NCBI GenBank assembly: GCA_029216955.1
Contig: JANAVB010002199.1
Coordinates: forward strand, 13,394,417 to 13,458,416
Length of the DNA: 64,000 nucleotides
Direction of reading: 5' to 3'
Origin: Iris pallida
Lineage: Eukaryota; Streptophyta; Magnoliopsida; Asparagales; Iridaceae
Both the position numbers and the translations under genes were made by a program. The notes below the pieces were generated by a model that saw only the letters and a list, made by a program, of their open reading frames with translations, searched no databases and was not told the origin of the DNA. Within the stretch, counting starts at the first letter, position 1; each line of letters starts with the position of its first letter. Below, piece after piece: positions 11,031 through 23,639 of the stretch.

Positions 11031-11046
11031 GGAAATGGCCCATACC

Positions 11047-11054
11047 TATAAATA
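11047..11054 (+). promoter_or_regulatory. TATA box of the Tat-1 antisense gene
   Basis: TATAAATA within CCTATAAATAGG, about 85 bp upstream of the aORF ATG at 11138. Tat-2 has the identical 12-mer CCTATAAATAGG (44452-44463, minus strand) about 100 bp upstream of its aORF ATG. Conservation of spacing and sequence between two families argues that the antisense ORF is transcribed from its own promoter. Confidence 0.65.
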
Positions 11055-11137
11055 GGCTTTGAAAGAGAGAGAAGGTTCATTATTCTCATTTCTCTTAGAA
11101 CTTTCAAAAGACTCTTCATATCCTTTCTTTACGAACC

Positions 11138-13235
11138 ATGTCTCCCAAGGTCGCCAAAAGATCTGCGAAGGGCAAAGGGCTGCACCGAGTGGCTCTCCTC
11201 CTGCGGCAGCGTCCTCACCAGTCCAGGACCCGATTCTGGGTGAGGCCACGCATCAAAAAATAAAGTCTCGAGCGTTAATTTGCAACGCTCAGACTTTTCT
11301 TCTGCCTGGGTGCATGCGCCTAAGGCAACATACTTCTGTGAGCATTCTTATGCGCCCATAGAAGTCATGCGCCAACACTGTGGTGTGCTATGCGTCCACA
11401 TATTGCCATGTTATGCACCTACATACTGCTGTACATTATCTGTCCACATGTTTGTTTTGGCGCACAACCCTTTGGGCGCATAGCCCTTTGTGTACGAAGT
11501 TCTTTGGGCGCATAGTCCTTTGGGTGAATAGCCCTGCGGATTCTGAGTCTGACTTTCTCTTCTGTCCTTGCAGTAAATATGTTTGTCCCAGAACTTGGCA
11601 GTATCCCTTTCGGCTCTGCTTGCCACGTCCTCGGCACAAGCCTCATAACCGACATGGTCAGCAATGTTCATGCCAAGATTAGTCATGATCAACCTACGGA
11701 ACGGACGATCGCCAAAATTGAACAGGGCAAAACCTTTCTGAAGCAGATGATTAATGATGAGGAACTCTTGCTCGGAGGGACACGATGTTTGAAGAAGCCG
11801 TACTTCCTGTTCGGTGACAGTGTAGGATTTGAGAATGACGAAACAATATGTCTAGAGGACCCTCTGGTAGTTAAGTTAAATGACCAAAGAATAGGGTTGC
11901 CATCTATGAAGCACCAATATCCTCTGTCGGCGTTTGCTGATCTAGCTGTGCAGAGGCAGATGAAATGGGACCTGACCCTTAAGGAGGATATTGGTGTCGC
12001 TAATTTCGTCGCTGATATGTCTTATTTTGGTAGTGCTTGAACTGCATGGGATTGTTTCTGGCAGGATCCAATTCAATTCTGGTGACCTGAAGAAGGACAC
12101 GTTTAAGTGTGTCAAGGGTTCCATGTCCTACTCCATGAGGGGGCTGCACCCTGGTGTCATAATGAACGATGTCCCGACTGACCTTCACCCCTATGCGGCT
12201 GAGACTCTCTCCAACTTGATGCTGTTAAAGAGGGATTCGTAACCGAAAAGGAAGCTGCAGATGGAAGGTTGGAGGCATTCCGTCCCATTCTGGAGTGACC
12301 TTACTGGATGGGTGCTCTCGACTTACGAGGCCACTCTAAAAGCTACCGGTCTTCTTTATGTAGTTAGAGCTACCCAATATGGCATTAAGGTCAACTGGCC
12401 AGTATTTATTTCCTTGGCAGAGTTATACAACTATCACATATGCACCTTCTTCACTCCGGGTGGGGAGATGGGTTTAGCTCTACACGAAATGCACGCAATA
12501 TCCAAACTTTCTTGGGGGACGAAGCCATATACAGAATACATCCCCAGTGATGTAGAGATCTTGGATTTGGAGAAGGAGAACCCTGATATGACGGAGGTGT
12601 ACAAAGAGTTACTCTGTCATTTTTTATTTGTCACCAGATTATGAAGAAGGGTAAGACTGAGGGGTCTCTTCCGCATACGAGGGCCTGGACTAACTATGTT
12701 TTCACCAGAGAAGGGAGGGATGGCCCAGTCTCCTTCTTGTCTTACATGCCCTTGACGAGCTCTGAGGTAGAGCAGCTGATGGCAGATCACAGAGCTGGGG
12801 ATGCCGAAGATAATGATGATCCTGAGGGAAATTCCCTGATTTATTATTTCTTCAAGCAAGCGAGTTCAAGATGTCAGAAAAGGCGGTGCTAGCCTCTTTT
12901 CTGATGATATGGCTTCGTGACTGCGTAGTCCCTGATGGTTCAGGGTCTATTAAGAGAATCAGCCGGGGTATGATACTTCCGGCTGTAAAGCTGGCCTTTG
13001 GACGCCCACTTGCTCTGCTTCCAGCGATGGTCTGTGCCATCCAACGGGGTTTGTGACATTTTGTTGTGAACACGATAACACCCGAAGGCAGAAAGGACTT
13101 TGCTAGGACTGAGTTTTCCTTCCATTATCTGATACGATGGCTGGTGCTGCATTGTCCCAGATTGATGAACGCCGGGCTGATGGCAGACTCTTTGGCGGGG
13201 GATGCCTTACTTCGGAGATTTAGAGACACGGATTT
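11138..13235 (+). pseudogene. Tat-1 antisense ORF (aORF), 5' half: plant-mobile-domain-like protein
   Basis: The chain starts MSPKVAKRSAKGKG at 11138, the counterpart of MAPKK... in Tat-2. After an apparent intron ending CTTGCAG (11574) it continues at 11579-12040 (a KPYFLFGD..., KHQYPLS block shared with Tat-2) and 12065-13235. Three blocks look like the plant mobile domain (PMD, Pfam PF10536): a GGEMGLALHE... stretch (about 12461-12490) like the PMD GE..LTL.DV motif; AFL-like ASFLMIWLRDCVVP followed by LPAVKLAFGRPLALLPA (12890-13030); and an FHYLIRWL block (13120). PMD proteins such as MAIL1/MAIN are nuclear and act in silencing or transcription; the role here is unknown. Stops at 12038 and 12239 and frame changes show decay or further introns. 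SIRE-B interrupts it at 13235. Confidence 0.65.
11290..11574 (+). other. Apparent aORF intron filled with Tat-1 motif copies
   Basis: Coding similarity to Tat-2 stops before and resumes after this stretch, which ends with a pyrimidine tract and CAG (TTCTGTCCTTGCAG, 11561-11574). It holds TATGCGCCC-type copies at 11349, 11366, 11389 and 11412 and inverted GGGCGCATA-type copies at 11474, 11506 and 11522. The Tat-2 aORF has an intron in the same place filled with copies of its own motif. Donor site not located with confidence. Confidence 0.55.
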
Positions 13236-14303
13236 TGTTGGCCTATTGGTCATGGTCACACCTGATTTTAATAGTTGATTAAACTCTGTCTCGATATACG
13301 AAACAATTCAGATGTTTACTAAAGACGTTTTGGACACTGTTTAAGATTGGATATCTATTCAGTTCAAGACCGAAGCTATGTTTACCACTCAAGACTGTAT
13401 TTTCTTACGCAATATAATTTTCTTTTTTGTTGAGTCTAGGAATACATTATACACCAAGTCGTACTGGCAAATAGGCTATCTGAAATCGTTTTTCAAAACT
13501 GACCTATCATTTTTAAAATGACCGATATTTTTGAAAAACTTCTACTTTTACAAAAAGCTTCTGAAGGATTTTCAAAAAGCCAAAATAATTTTTCACAAAA
13601 TAAACCTGACTAAACCCTGACAGAACTCGGCCAGAGTTCGGCAAAGGTAAACGTTATGTGAATGTTAGATTTTGAACTTGGTCTCCCTTCAGTTGCGGTT
13701 TGTTACAAAGAGTTTTGTACAAAGTCAGCCCGAATTCTGTCAGAGTTATGTCGTTGGAAAAACTATAAATAGAGAGGAATTCTGATCTTTTTAAACACAC
13801 CCATTCACTTTCATCTTCTCTCTTCCAAAGCTTACGTTTCTTCCAAAGAGTTCTAAAAAGCTTCCATTTTCAAATCCCAAGCCAGTTACAATTCTCTAGT
13901 CAATTTGCCGGTACGATACGGTGTAAAAGATTTCAGAGAAATTATAATCAGAGGCTTGATTGAAGAAAGACTCTTCAAAACTGAAGTTGGTCGAGTTTTT
14001 CGTATCAAACCTCGCGTCTGTCGAAGTTGTAAAGACTTCGTATGAAAACTTGTGAGATTTTCTAATAGTGGATTCAACTGGAAGCTAGAGTTCTTCCGAG
14101 TGTACTAGTCGTCACAAGAGAAAAACCAGTATAAATCTTTGTGTTTGCGTTTGCCTTCTGATCACTCTTTTCTTTACAGTTATTACTTTGTAATTATTAT
14201 TATTTCTGTGATCTAACTGCTAACAAGCTTTAATTTGTAATATTTCGCTGCCTACTCTATTCACCCCCTCTAGAGTATTCTACTTTACGATTTCGTTCCT
14301 ACA
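13236..14303 (+). repeat. SIRE-B 5' LTR
   Basis: 1068 bp, starting TGTTGGCCTATTGG and ending GTTCCTACA. The same sequence recurs at 21658-22259 plus 26539-27010. Contains the GAATTC-type motif copies (about 13620-13750), TATA box, and the CTCTAGAGTATTCTACTTTACG block near the 3' end that all Sirevirus LTRs in this window share. Confidence 0.9.
13764..13771 (+). promoter_or_regulatory. TATA box of SIRE-B 5' LTR
   Basis: TATAAATA in ACTATAAATAGAGAGG; the 3' LTR has the same box at 22187-22194. It follows the GAATTC-type motif copies and precedes a CATCTTCTCTCTT leader. Confidence 0.7.
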
Positions 14304-14305
14304 AT

Positions 14306-14320
14306 TGGTATCAGAGCGGG
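14306..14320 (+). other. SIRE-B primer binding site (initiator tRNA-Met type)
   Basis: TGGTATCAGAGCGGG, two bases after the LTR end. This is the usual plant copia minus-strand primer site complementary to the 3' end of initiator tRNA-Met. Confidence 0.9.
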
Positions 14321-14396
14321 TTATACAAGTAAAGTAAGGTAAAATTGTAGTTATATTCGGTTATTTTTAATTGTTATATAGATCATAGTATTACAC

Positions 14397-16130
14397 ATGG
14401 CAACTGTAAAATTCACAAGTGAAGGCCAAGCCACAAATAGACCTCCACTGTTTGATGGCACAAACTACACTTACTGAAAAATACGGATGAGTTTTTTCTT
14501 AAAATCTCTTGATTTTGACTTATGGTCTATAGTTATTGATGGTTACAAAAAGCCTCCTCGTATTAATGTTGATAGAGTTTTAGTTGAAAAACCCCATGAT
14601 AAATATACGGAGGATGTAAAGAAAAAGGCCAGTATTGACACACGTGCTATTAACGCTTTATTTTGTGCTTTAGACAGAACTGAATTCAACAGGGTGTCGA
14701 CTTGCACAACATAAAATGAAGTATAGAAACTTTTCGAAGTAATCCACGAAGGAACAACACAAATCAAGGAGTCAAAGATCAGCAGAATTACTCAAGAGTA
14801 CAAGGCATTCAAAATGAAGCCGAGTGAATCAGTCACTCAGATGTTTACAAGATTCTTGGATATTGTAAATCCTTTGTCTTCATTCAGCAAGGAATACAGT
14901 AACCATAAGAAGATTCGCAAACTTCTACGAGCTCTCACAAAGAACTGGATTCCAAAGGCTACATCAATTATTGAAGGAAACGACCTCTCAACAATATCTC
15001 TGGAAACACTCATGGGTAAGCTACTCACTCACGAGTTAGAACTTTAAGACTTTGAAGATGCTACACCAAAGAAGAAGTCAGAAAAGTCGATCGCTCTCAA
15101 GGCTCAACATAGAAGAACTGTCGAAGATGATTCTGATGACAGCGACTCTGACTCTGAAGATGAAGCTCTTATGGTAAGAAAATTTAAAAAGTTCATGAGA
15201 TTCAACAGAAGAACAAAAGATAGCAACAACAACAACAACAACGAGGAAGATCCTATTTGCTACGGATGTAAGAAGAAAGGACATATGAAGAAAGATTGTC
15301 CAACAACATCATCATCAACAAAAAAAGTAGCAAATATGACAAAGGCTACCTGAAGAGATCTACATCAAGGAAGTACGCCAATACAAGCATATGGCATGAA
15401 AGCAAAGCCAGCAATTCAGAAGACGAACAATCAGATGACGCTACAAATGTATGCTTGATAGCTTGCGATCAGGTAATCACTAATCGTCTGTTTGATCCTT
15501 ATGATGATTTCACCTTTAAGCAACTAGGAGAGGCTTTCAATGACCTATTAAATGACTATATGAAACTGTGTAGTAAATATAAAACCTCTAAGAAGGTACT
15601 CAAAGAGTACAAAGGTGAGATAGAAAGACTTACCGACCAATTAGCTGATGTTAGAAATAATGATTCTTATATTGAGTCTGGTGAGCTTTCAACGAGACTA
15701 TTAAGTTATTCGAAGAAAAAGACCAAACTATCATCCAGCTAAAGGAAGACCTATCTAAGGAGAGAAAGAGTCTCCAGTGTGCACAAGTCAGAATAGAAAT
15801 ACTTACATCTGACTACACTAGATTATATGACAACTCCAAAAAGTTGGAAATTAGTTTAGGAAAACGGCCTGAAGTTGCTGCTTCCTGTTCTAACAAGTGT
15901 CAATTACTGAATCATCGAAACACACCCAAACCAAACACTGTCAGACCAAACCATACCAAACCTATGCCCAAGAAGACTAATAGGCATGCATTTTTCTATA
16001 CTAGAAAACCAAACCTACCAATCATGCACCTCACACAACTTTTAATACTCAACATGCAAAATATCATTATTGTGGCCTCATTGGTCATATATCTTCTGCA
16101 TGTAGAATCAGAAAGTTAGTAGATTTAAAT
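14397..16130 (+). pseudogene. SIRE-B gag
   Basis: Begins MATVKFTSEGQ at 14397; the RPPLFDGTNYTY stretch is cut by TGA at 14475-14477 (a Trp codon in the family). The gag core runs 14487-15047, an acidic Ser/Asp stretch lies at 15100-15170, and a CCHC knuckle C-X2-C-X4-H-X4-C (CYGCKKKGHMKKDC) is at 15258-15299. The coiled-coil-rich C-terminal part (15296-15742, 15844-16119) ends in the region leading to protease. Gag forms the virus-like particle. Stops and frameshifts at 14712, 15045 and about 15350 make it inactive. Confidence 0.8.
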
Positions 16131-16149
16131 ATTTATACATGTATACCAA

Positions 16150-17794
16150 AAACTAACCTGTCAGGACCCTACAAGAAATGGGTGCCAAGAGTTTCATCTG
16201 CAAATTATTTTGTAGGTGGAACGCCCTTCACATGCTAGAAGTAAATGGATTCTTGACAGCGGTTGCTCACGATACATGACCGGTGATGCTTCATTATTCG
16301 CAATACTGTCGAAGAAGAATGAAGAATGATACGTCTCTTTCGATAATAATTTAAGAGGGTACATAATCGGTATCGGTGACATTGGTAAGGCTCCCTATCC
16401 TGCGATTAAAGATGTCTGTCTAGTTACCGAGTTAAAACATAATCTGCTCAGCATAAGCCATTTAGCTGATCATAGTTATGATATTAACTTTGTCAAAGAC
16501 AAATGTACTATAGTTGATAGTTCAACTGCTAGTACTATCTTTGAAGGTATCAGGAAAGACAACATATATATTTTTTTATCTATTAGAAGATGCTAACAAA
16601 GCAGGTAGATGCTTAATGGCCAAGAGCATTGAGAGTCAACTATGGCAAATGAGACTTGGTCATGCAAACCTGGACACAATTTCAAAACTATCTATAAAGA
16701 AGTTGGTACGCGGCTTACCGGACATATCTTTCAAGAAGGATACGATATGTAGCGAATGTGAAAAGAACAAAGCTACCCGATCCGCCTTTAAATCCAAGAA
16801 CGCTGTAAGTGCCACTAGACCTCTACAATTGTTGTATGTGGACTTATTTGGACCAAGTAGAATTGCTAGTCTAGGTGGTAAGTTATATACATTTGTCGTA
16901 GATGATTTCTTTAGATACACATGGGTATATTTTCTTGCACGCAAGAACGATACTTTGGCAGAATTCGTTACCTTTTGCAAGAAAGTACAGAAAGAAAAAG
17001 GCTTCATGATTACTCGCATTCGTAGTGATCATGGAGGTGAATTTGAGAATGCAGAGTTCAAGCAATTCTGTGACACACACGGTTATTTGCATGAATTTTC
17101 CTGTCCTAGGACTCCACAACAAAATAGAGTTGTGGAACGTAAGAACATGACTCTATCTGAAATGGCTAGAGTAATGTTGAACCAGTTTAGTCTACATAGA
17201 TACTTTTGGGCTGAAGATGTCAGTACAGCGTACTGTATTCTCAATAGGGTTCTAATTCGACCTATATCGAAGAAGACTACCTATGAACTATGGTTTGATA
17301 GAACACCCACTGTCTCATATTTCAAGATTTTCGGTTATAAATGCTTTATTCTTAATACTAAAGACAATCTGAGTAAATTTGATGAAAAGGTTGATGAAGG
17401 TATATTTTTAGGTTATGCAACAATGAACAAAAGGTACAGAGTCTTCAACAAGAGAACCATAATCATCGAAGAATCAATTAATGTCAAGTTTGATGAACTA
17501 AATCAACATTCAGACGATGACGACAATGAAGACGTGATTACAACAAGTACATCTACTACAAAACCTTCACACAAAGATGCAGAACTTTCAAGCAAAGAAG
17601 TCGGAACCAGCAATCCTGAGAATACGCCAAAAGAGATGAGATTCTTGGCAGATCATCCAAAGGACTTGATAATTGGTGAGATTACCATGGGTGTAAGTAC
17701 TCGTTCCTCTAATAAAGATATAGCTTCTTGTGTTGCTTTTATTTCACAGCTTGAACGCAAAAACATTGAAGAAGCATGTAGTGATAATTTTTAG
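16150..17794 (+). pseudogene. SIRE-B protease, GAG-pre-integrase and integrase
   Basis: Protease active-site triplet DSG (in WILDSGCSRYMTGD) is at about 16255-16263, with a stop downstream at 16328. The longest open stretch, 16514-17794 (426 aa), contains the GAG-pre-integrase region (LWQMRLGHANLDTISKL), zinc-binding region (CSECEKNKATRS) and integrase core with its acidic triad: Asp in YVDLFGPS, Asp in IRSDHGGEF, Glu in VVERKNMTLSEM. The C-terminal GYKCFILNTKDNLSKFD...GIFLGY box is typical for Sireviruses. The stop at 17792-17794 replaces a Trp codon of the family. Confidence 0.85.
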
Positions 17795-19287
17795 TTAGAT
17801 GCTATGTAAGAGGAATTAAACCAATTCGAACGGAATCAAGTTTGGAAACTTGTTCCCAAGCCCATTGATCATCCGATCATTGGCACACGGTAGGTATTCC
17901 GAAACAAACTGAACGAGAATGGTTTAGTGACTCGTAATAAGGCTCGACTCGTAGCTCAAGGATACAATCAAAAAGAAGATATCGACTGTGATGAGACTTA
18001 TGCCCCAGTTGCGAGATTAGAATCCATTCGCATGTTATGTATATTTGTATATTTTCATAATTTTAAGTTATTTCAAATGGATGTTAAAAGCACATTTTTG
18101 AATGGTTTTATAAAAGAAGAAGTTTATGTAGCTCAACCTCCAGGTTTTACTGATTTTAAAAATTCGGATTATGTTTTCAAGTTGAAGAAAGCCTTATACG
18201 GTTTAAAACAAGCCCCTCGTGCTTGGTACGATCGTCTAAGCTCTTTTTTACTTAACAATGATTTTTCAAAGGGAAAGGTTGACACTACATTGTCTATAAA
18301 ATCTTTAAATAACAATGTTCTTTTGATTCAAGTCTATGTAGATGATATTATTTTTGGATCTACTGATGAATCTCTTTGTCAAGAATTTTTAAAGTGTATG
18401 CAGAATGAGTTTGAGATGAGCATGATGGGAGAGCTAAAATTCTTTCTCAGGCTGCAAATCAAACAAAACAACAATGGAACGTTCATAAATCAAGCAAAGT
18501 ACACAAAAGATCTATTAAAGAAGTTCGACCTGGAAGCAGTTAAACCACTTAGCACTCCAATGGCGACTTTAACCAAGCTTAATATTGATGAACAAGGCAA
18601 ACCCGTCGACATACGTAAGTATCGAGGTATTATCGTTAGCTTACTGTACTTAACTGCTAGTCGACCAGACATTATGTTTAGTGTTTGCTTGTGTGCACGT
18701 TTTCAAGCCAATCCTAAGGAATCACATTTGTACACAGTTAAGCGTATCTTCCGATACCTTAAAGGCACTTCTTTTGTCAGCTTATGGTATCCCAAAATAA
18801 CGTCATTTGACCTAACCGGTTATTCTGATGCTGATTTTGTCGGATGCAAAGTAGATAGAAAAAGTACCAGCGGTATATGTCATTTTCTAGGAAAAGCCCT
18901 AGTCTCCCGGTTTAGCAAAAAGCAAAATTTTGTCGCATTATCAACAACCGAGGCTGAGTATATCGCCGCAGGACGTTGTTGTGCACAATTTTGTGGATGA
19001 AGCAAACTTTAGAAGACTATGGATTGCATTTCACACACATACTCATTTTCTGTGATAACACTAGTTCTATTAATTTGACTAAGAATCCAGTATGTTACTC
19101 TCGTACTAAGCATATCGAGATTCGACCTCATTTTCTTAGAGATCATCAACAAAATGGAGATATAGACCTTGTATACTTAGACACACAGAATAAATTGGCT
19201 TACATACTCACAAAACCTCTAGCGAAAGATAGTTTCAATTATTTACATCAAGAATTAGGAATTTTAGACGTCAATAATATTAATTAA
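17795..19287 (+). pseudogene. SIRE-B reverse transcriptase and RNase H
   Basis: Continues pol in the same frame after stops at 17792, 17807 and 17891; those at 17792 and 17891 replace Trp and that at 17807 replaces Gln, all C-to-T or G-to-A changes. Open from 17927 to 19000: [41 protein letters not shown], and the catalytic YVDDIIFG at about 18335-18358. RNase H ([10 protein letters not shown]...[11 protein letters not shown]...[11 protein letters not shown]) follows, with a frameshift near 18985-18995 and the last part at 18976-19287 ending at ELGILDVNNIN. Confidence 0.88.
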
Positions 19288-19593
19288 TTTAATTTTATTA
19301 ATTAATTTATTCAACACTCAATAACTATTTTCGAGACAAGCCTAAAAAGAGTTCGTTTGTCACCACGACAATGGTCGAAGCGAAGCGGTATTTAAGAGTT
19401 CTCCGGTGAACCTCCGTTAGCTGAAACAGTACTCCTATAGCTAATCTAAAACAGCAGCGGAGAAAAGAATATTAATTATATTATTTGAAATTTAAAATTA
19501 CTAAACTTTGAATTAAATATTTGAAATGAGTTGATGAAAAGGACATGGCCCACAATTATTTTTAAAAAACCCTAAAAGAACCCTAGGCAAATT

Positions 19594-19620
19594 TGGTCCG
19601 AGTTCGGTCCGAATTCGGGC
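19594..19620. repeat. GAATTC-type motif upstream of the SIRE-B extra ORF
   Basis: GGTCCGAGTTCGGTCCGAATTCGGG is close to the units arrayed in the LTR. SIRE-A keeps the equivalent (3310-3352, minus strand) at the same place, 5' of its extra ORF. The following stretch (19660-19890) looks like a 5' leader (CT-rich, AAACCCTAGC) with a possible intron ending TTTTTAG at 19873. Confidence 0.5.
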
Positions 19621-19894
19621 AGATTTTCTTTGGTACTGTATGCGTTTTAAACAGAACCCGAGGCCATCTCCTTTTCTTCACTTCCAAACCCATCTATTCT
19701 CATCACAGCCGCAGCCGAATCACCCCAAACCCTAGCTTTTCTCCACTCTATTCTTCCAATCCACGTGGAGATTTCCATCCAAAATTTGGATTCGTATGGT
19801 GAATCGCATCCTCTACAGCATACTTGATTCTCAGACGGTATAATTCCTTCTCTCCTCCACTTTCAAATTTTTAGGGTTTCTAGTTCTGGGAAAG

Positions 19895-21168
19895 AATGCC
19901 TAAGGGATTCAATCATTTCAAGAGAAAGATGACCCATGCCAGTGAAGAGGCATCGTCTTCTGATCCGAACATGGATTCCCTCTTTTCCTCGGTCCAATCA
20001 GATGTCGGAGTATCGGATGAGTTTTACTTCAAAACTCATGACTAAGCATTACTTTGGTAGGTCGATTTTACTATGCGCACTATATGCATCGGCTCTCCGA
20101 TTAAGTGGACTGTATTTCCTGATCACCGTCCCTACTTTGAGGTATTAGGGTTACACCATTTTGTTACCTTACAATTCCTTATAGCTACTAATGCCATTAG
20201 ATTATTCTATTGTAACTTTGTATTAGACACTTTTACCACAAGAATTCGTGTTGGCGGGATAGATATCGAGTTCAATGATGCATTGCTAGAGAAATCCTTG
20301 GTCTTCTAAACGAAGGTGTCCCGCTCGATGACATCACTGACTTCGATTTTCCCGAGGGCACGACTCTTGTTAGTTTCAAGAATAAGCTTTGTGTGCCCGT
20401 ACGTGCTCATCCTAAAAAGTTCAAGGCCAATAACTTGAACTTGTTTAACTACGAGTTACATCGCATTATCTATTCCACTCTACTTCCCAAATCCACTTCA
20501 AAAGATGATATCACAGCCCTAGAACTTTCTGTCCTATATCACATTCTTAAGGGAATTTCTTTTTCTGCCCCTAAGACTATCATTCAGATGATGGGTAGAT
20601 GTCGCGAAAGAGACCGCAACCTCGCTTATGCGATGCTTATCCCACGCATCTTTCAGCATCTTGACCTAGACTTATCCACTTCTGTTCTGGACTCTGAGCC
20701 TAAGTTCCTCAAGCTTTTTCATCGCAGCATTGCCACTGCTCCTCCACCTCCTGCATCGCTCCTACTGTACCTGCTCCTACTGTACCTGTTCCTCCTCAGT
20801 CTTACCCTATGACCTTTGAGGGTATTCATCCGTACCTATCAGATCTGCAGATGTTCTTTGTTGACACTTCCAGGGAACATGAGTTTCGTGATGTGACTCG
20901 GTTCCAGGCTATTGCCAACTCATTTGTCGATCTCAGATTTGTACAGACGGGTCATTCTGCTAGCTCTCTTCCTAGAGACCCTTCTGTATCTGGTTACCGT
21001 ATTGATGATGAGGCGGTCCACTCTCTGTTCCAGCTAGAGAATGCTTACGATTGGTATTGTACTTCTGGTGCTACTCTACACACCTCTGGAGCTGGCACAT
21101 CTGGAGCTGGTCCATGTGGACATGCTGGCACTGCAGCTGATGATAATGATGACGAGGATGATTTTTAA
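19895..21168 (+). pseudogene. SIRE-B extra ORF after pol (env-position ORF)
   Basis: Starts MPKGFNHFKRKMTHAS at 19895, broken by a stop at 20043 and frame changes; pieces at 20073-20309, 20393-20812 and 20809-21168. The middle part (about 20520-20690) has the pattern seen in 'putative plant transposon protein' regions of plant retroelements (LYHILKG..., MMGRCRERDRNLAYAMLIPRIFQHLDL), so a PF20167-like domain is my best guess. A hydrophobic Leu-rich run at about 20755-20810 comes from a frameshifted proline stretch. The C-terminus is acidic (DDNDDEDDF). Sireviruses often carry an envelope-like ORF here; no evidence of a real envelope protein. Confidence 0.55.
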
Positions 21169-21473
21169 GATGTCATACTTTTAAGACTGATGATTTTGTC
21201 TTTTGTTTACTTGGAAATGCTTCGACATTCCAAGATAATATCAGTACTCTTATTAGTTATTTGGATATGATTTGTGACTTTTGATTGATATTATTCAGTT
21301 CAGCTTTTTTTATTATAGCATTATCTTTAATATGCTTCCATTGAAACTGCATATGACAATTATTATCTGCTTATCTTATTTTTGTCTGTGATATTTATAC
21401 CATGCCTGTGTTGAATGTATTTATTCATATTTTTTTGTGTGTTTCTTTACTGATTTTTACTTATGCATTTATT

Positions 21474-21657
21474 GCGGGGGAGCTTTCTCTTTTGCGATTA
21501 TTTTGCTAAGTGACAACGGGGGAGAAATAAGATCTAACATCTTCATGAATACAGGTTATGAATAATTTTTCATTTTATATCTCGGTACAATCGGTACAAT
21601 TTTGAATTGATAAAGTTATATCGGTTAAGGTTTGTCAATTATCAAAATGGGGGAGAT
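21474..21657 (+). other. Three purine tracts before the SIRE-B 3' LTR
   Basis: GCGGGGGAGC (21474-21483), ACGGGGGAG (21516-21524) and AAAATGGGGGAGAT (21644-21657, directly before the LTR). The last is the working polypurine tract. Several PPT-like tracts in this interval are a published hallmark of Sireviruses. Confidence 0.8.
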
Positions 21658-22259
21658 TGTTGGCCCATTGGTCATGGTCACACCTGATTTTAATAATTGA
21701 TTAAACTTTGTCTCGATATACGAAACAATTCAGATGTTTACTAAAGACATTTTGGACCCTAATCAAGATTGGATATCTACTCAGTTCAAGACCGAAGCTA
21801 TGTTTGCCACTCAAGACTGTATTTCCTTACGCAATGTAATTTTCTTTTTTATTGAGTCTAGGAATACATTGTACACCCAGTCGTACTGGCAAATAGGCTA
21901 TCCGAAATCATTTTTCAAAACTGACCTATCGTTTTTATAATGACCTATGTTTTTGAAAAACATCTACTTTTACAAAAAGCTTCTGAAGGATTTTTCAAAA
22001 AGCCAAAACATTTTTTCACAAAATAAACCTGACCAAACCCTGACAGAACTAAGCCAGAGTTCGGCCAAGGTAAACGTTATGTGAACGTTGGATTTTGAAC
22101 TTGGTCTCCCTTCAGTTGCAGTTTGTTACAAAGAGTTCTGTTCGAATTCTGCCCGAATTCTGTCAGAGTTTTGTCTTTAGAAAAACTATAAATAGAGAAG
22201 AATTCTGATCTTTTTAAACACACTCATTCACTTTCATCTTCTCTCTTCTAAAGCTTACA
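21658..22259 (+). repeat. SIRE-B 3' LTR, first part
   Basis: Starts TGTTGGCCCATTGG and is nearly identical to 13236-13840; interrupted at 22259 by the T2 insertion. Includes TATA box 22187-22194. Confidence 0.9.
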
Positions 22260-23639
22260 TGTCACGACCCGTACCCTGATTAGGGGCGCGAGTACGTGGT
22301 TACGTCCAGCCTACGCCGCAGCATCGGCGGTAGAACGCTGTCTAGGTCATCTATAAATGCTACAACTAAACAGATAAAGGTACCTGTGCAGTATATACAC
22401 TCCGAGTGGAGGTGACATAGCAATACAGTCTCAATCACAAAAACAAACTAGGATAGATAGCACAAAAGGAAATACGATAGATGAAAGCAGGAAATAAGTT
22501 CGAGATCAACACAAGTCCAAAACTAATCATAACATCACAAAATATAATATAATACTACAGTATGTAAAGTACTAGCTGGCTCGCAGGCCTGGAAAACCTA
22601 ACTAAGCTACACTACTCAGGGTGAGCAAAGTCTAGTGGCTCTACTATCAAGCCACGGTCCAAGTCTACTCCATCTAACCCGTCCCAATAATAGGTCGGGC
22701 AATCAGCCTCAGAATCATCTATAAAATTGTCAACGGTATCCTGTCAGGAAAATGAGCAAGTACAAACACCAACAGCAGTTCCATATGAATTGACAAATAC
22801 TATAAGAGATAGTATAATGAAATACAAGACAAAGATATAGGCGACTTGGGAACCATTCGAAAGCCGAGTTACAACCCGTAAACCAAACAAGGACCGGGGT
22901 TGTAACCCTTCTTTCAAATAGGACTTAGTCTCAAATCATGGTACAGTATAAAGGCATGTAGAGCATGTGAGTAAATAAAATCATAGCATGGTGAGAAGTA
23001 CAGAAAGTAAAGCTGAACTGGAATATAAGATATGACAATAAATGTAAAATGTGATTTGAATCATTAGAGCGATATATGATCGGCTAGAGAGTCATGGTGG
23101 GGTTGTCCACTTGGCCCGACAATCCGCAAAAACCTCAATGGAGAGTCATGCCAGCCAACCTGGATAACCTGGCATGGGGTTTGTGCTACACCCTACATGA
23201 GGTGAGGGTGGCGCTAGTAAAATAGTGACATGAAGGCTTTGATCACATAACCCCTAATAATTCCCCCATCCTCGAATAGTATCATGGATCCGGATATGGC
23301 ACATCATGATACAGATTCGAAAGCAGGTGATCATCCCACTCCCAAATCGATGTCTATATAAGTACATGAATATGGGTATCACATACCAACATACCAAGGA
23401 AAATTCGAGGATAAAATCTCATGACAGGATCCAACGTATACTAGTCTGTGAACCGTCGTATCGGGAATCATGTAAGACACTACAACTGAATCAGATATAG
23501 TAGATGTCAAGACAATAAAAACTATCAGTGAATGTACTCGTCTATGGTCCTGAGCTGATAAGGTGAACAGACGCTCAGAGTAATCACAGACCTAAAATGA
23601 GATACTATGAGTCAAACAGGGCTTTATACTGAAAAAAGA

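Noticed and set aside
19895..21168. True envelope gene in SIRE-B
   Set aside because: No signal peptide, furin-like site or convincing transmembrane helix; the Leu-rich run at 20755-20810 is a frameshifted proline stretch.
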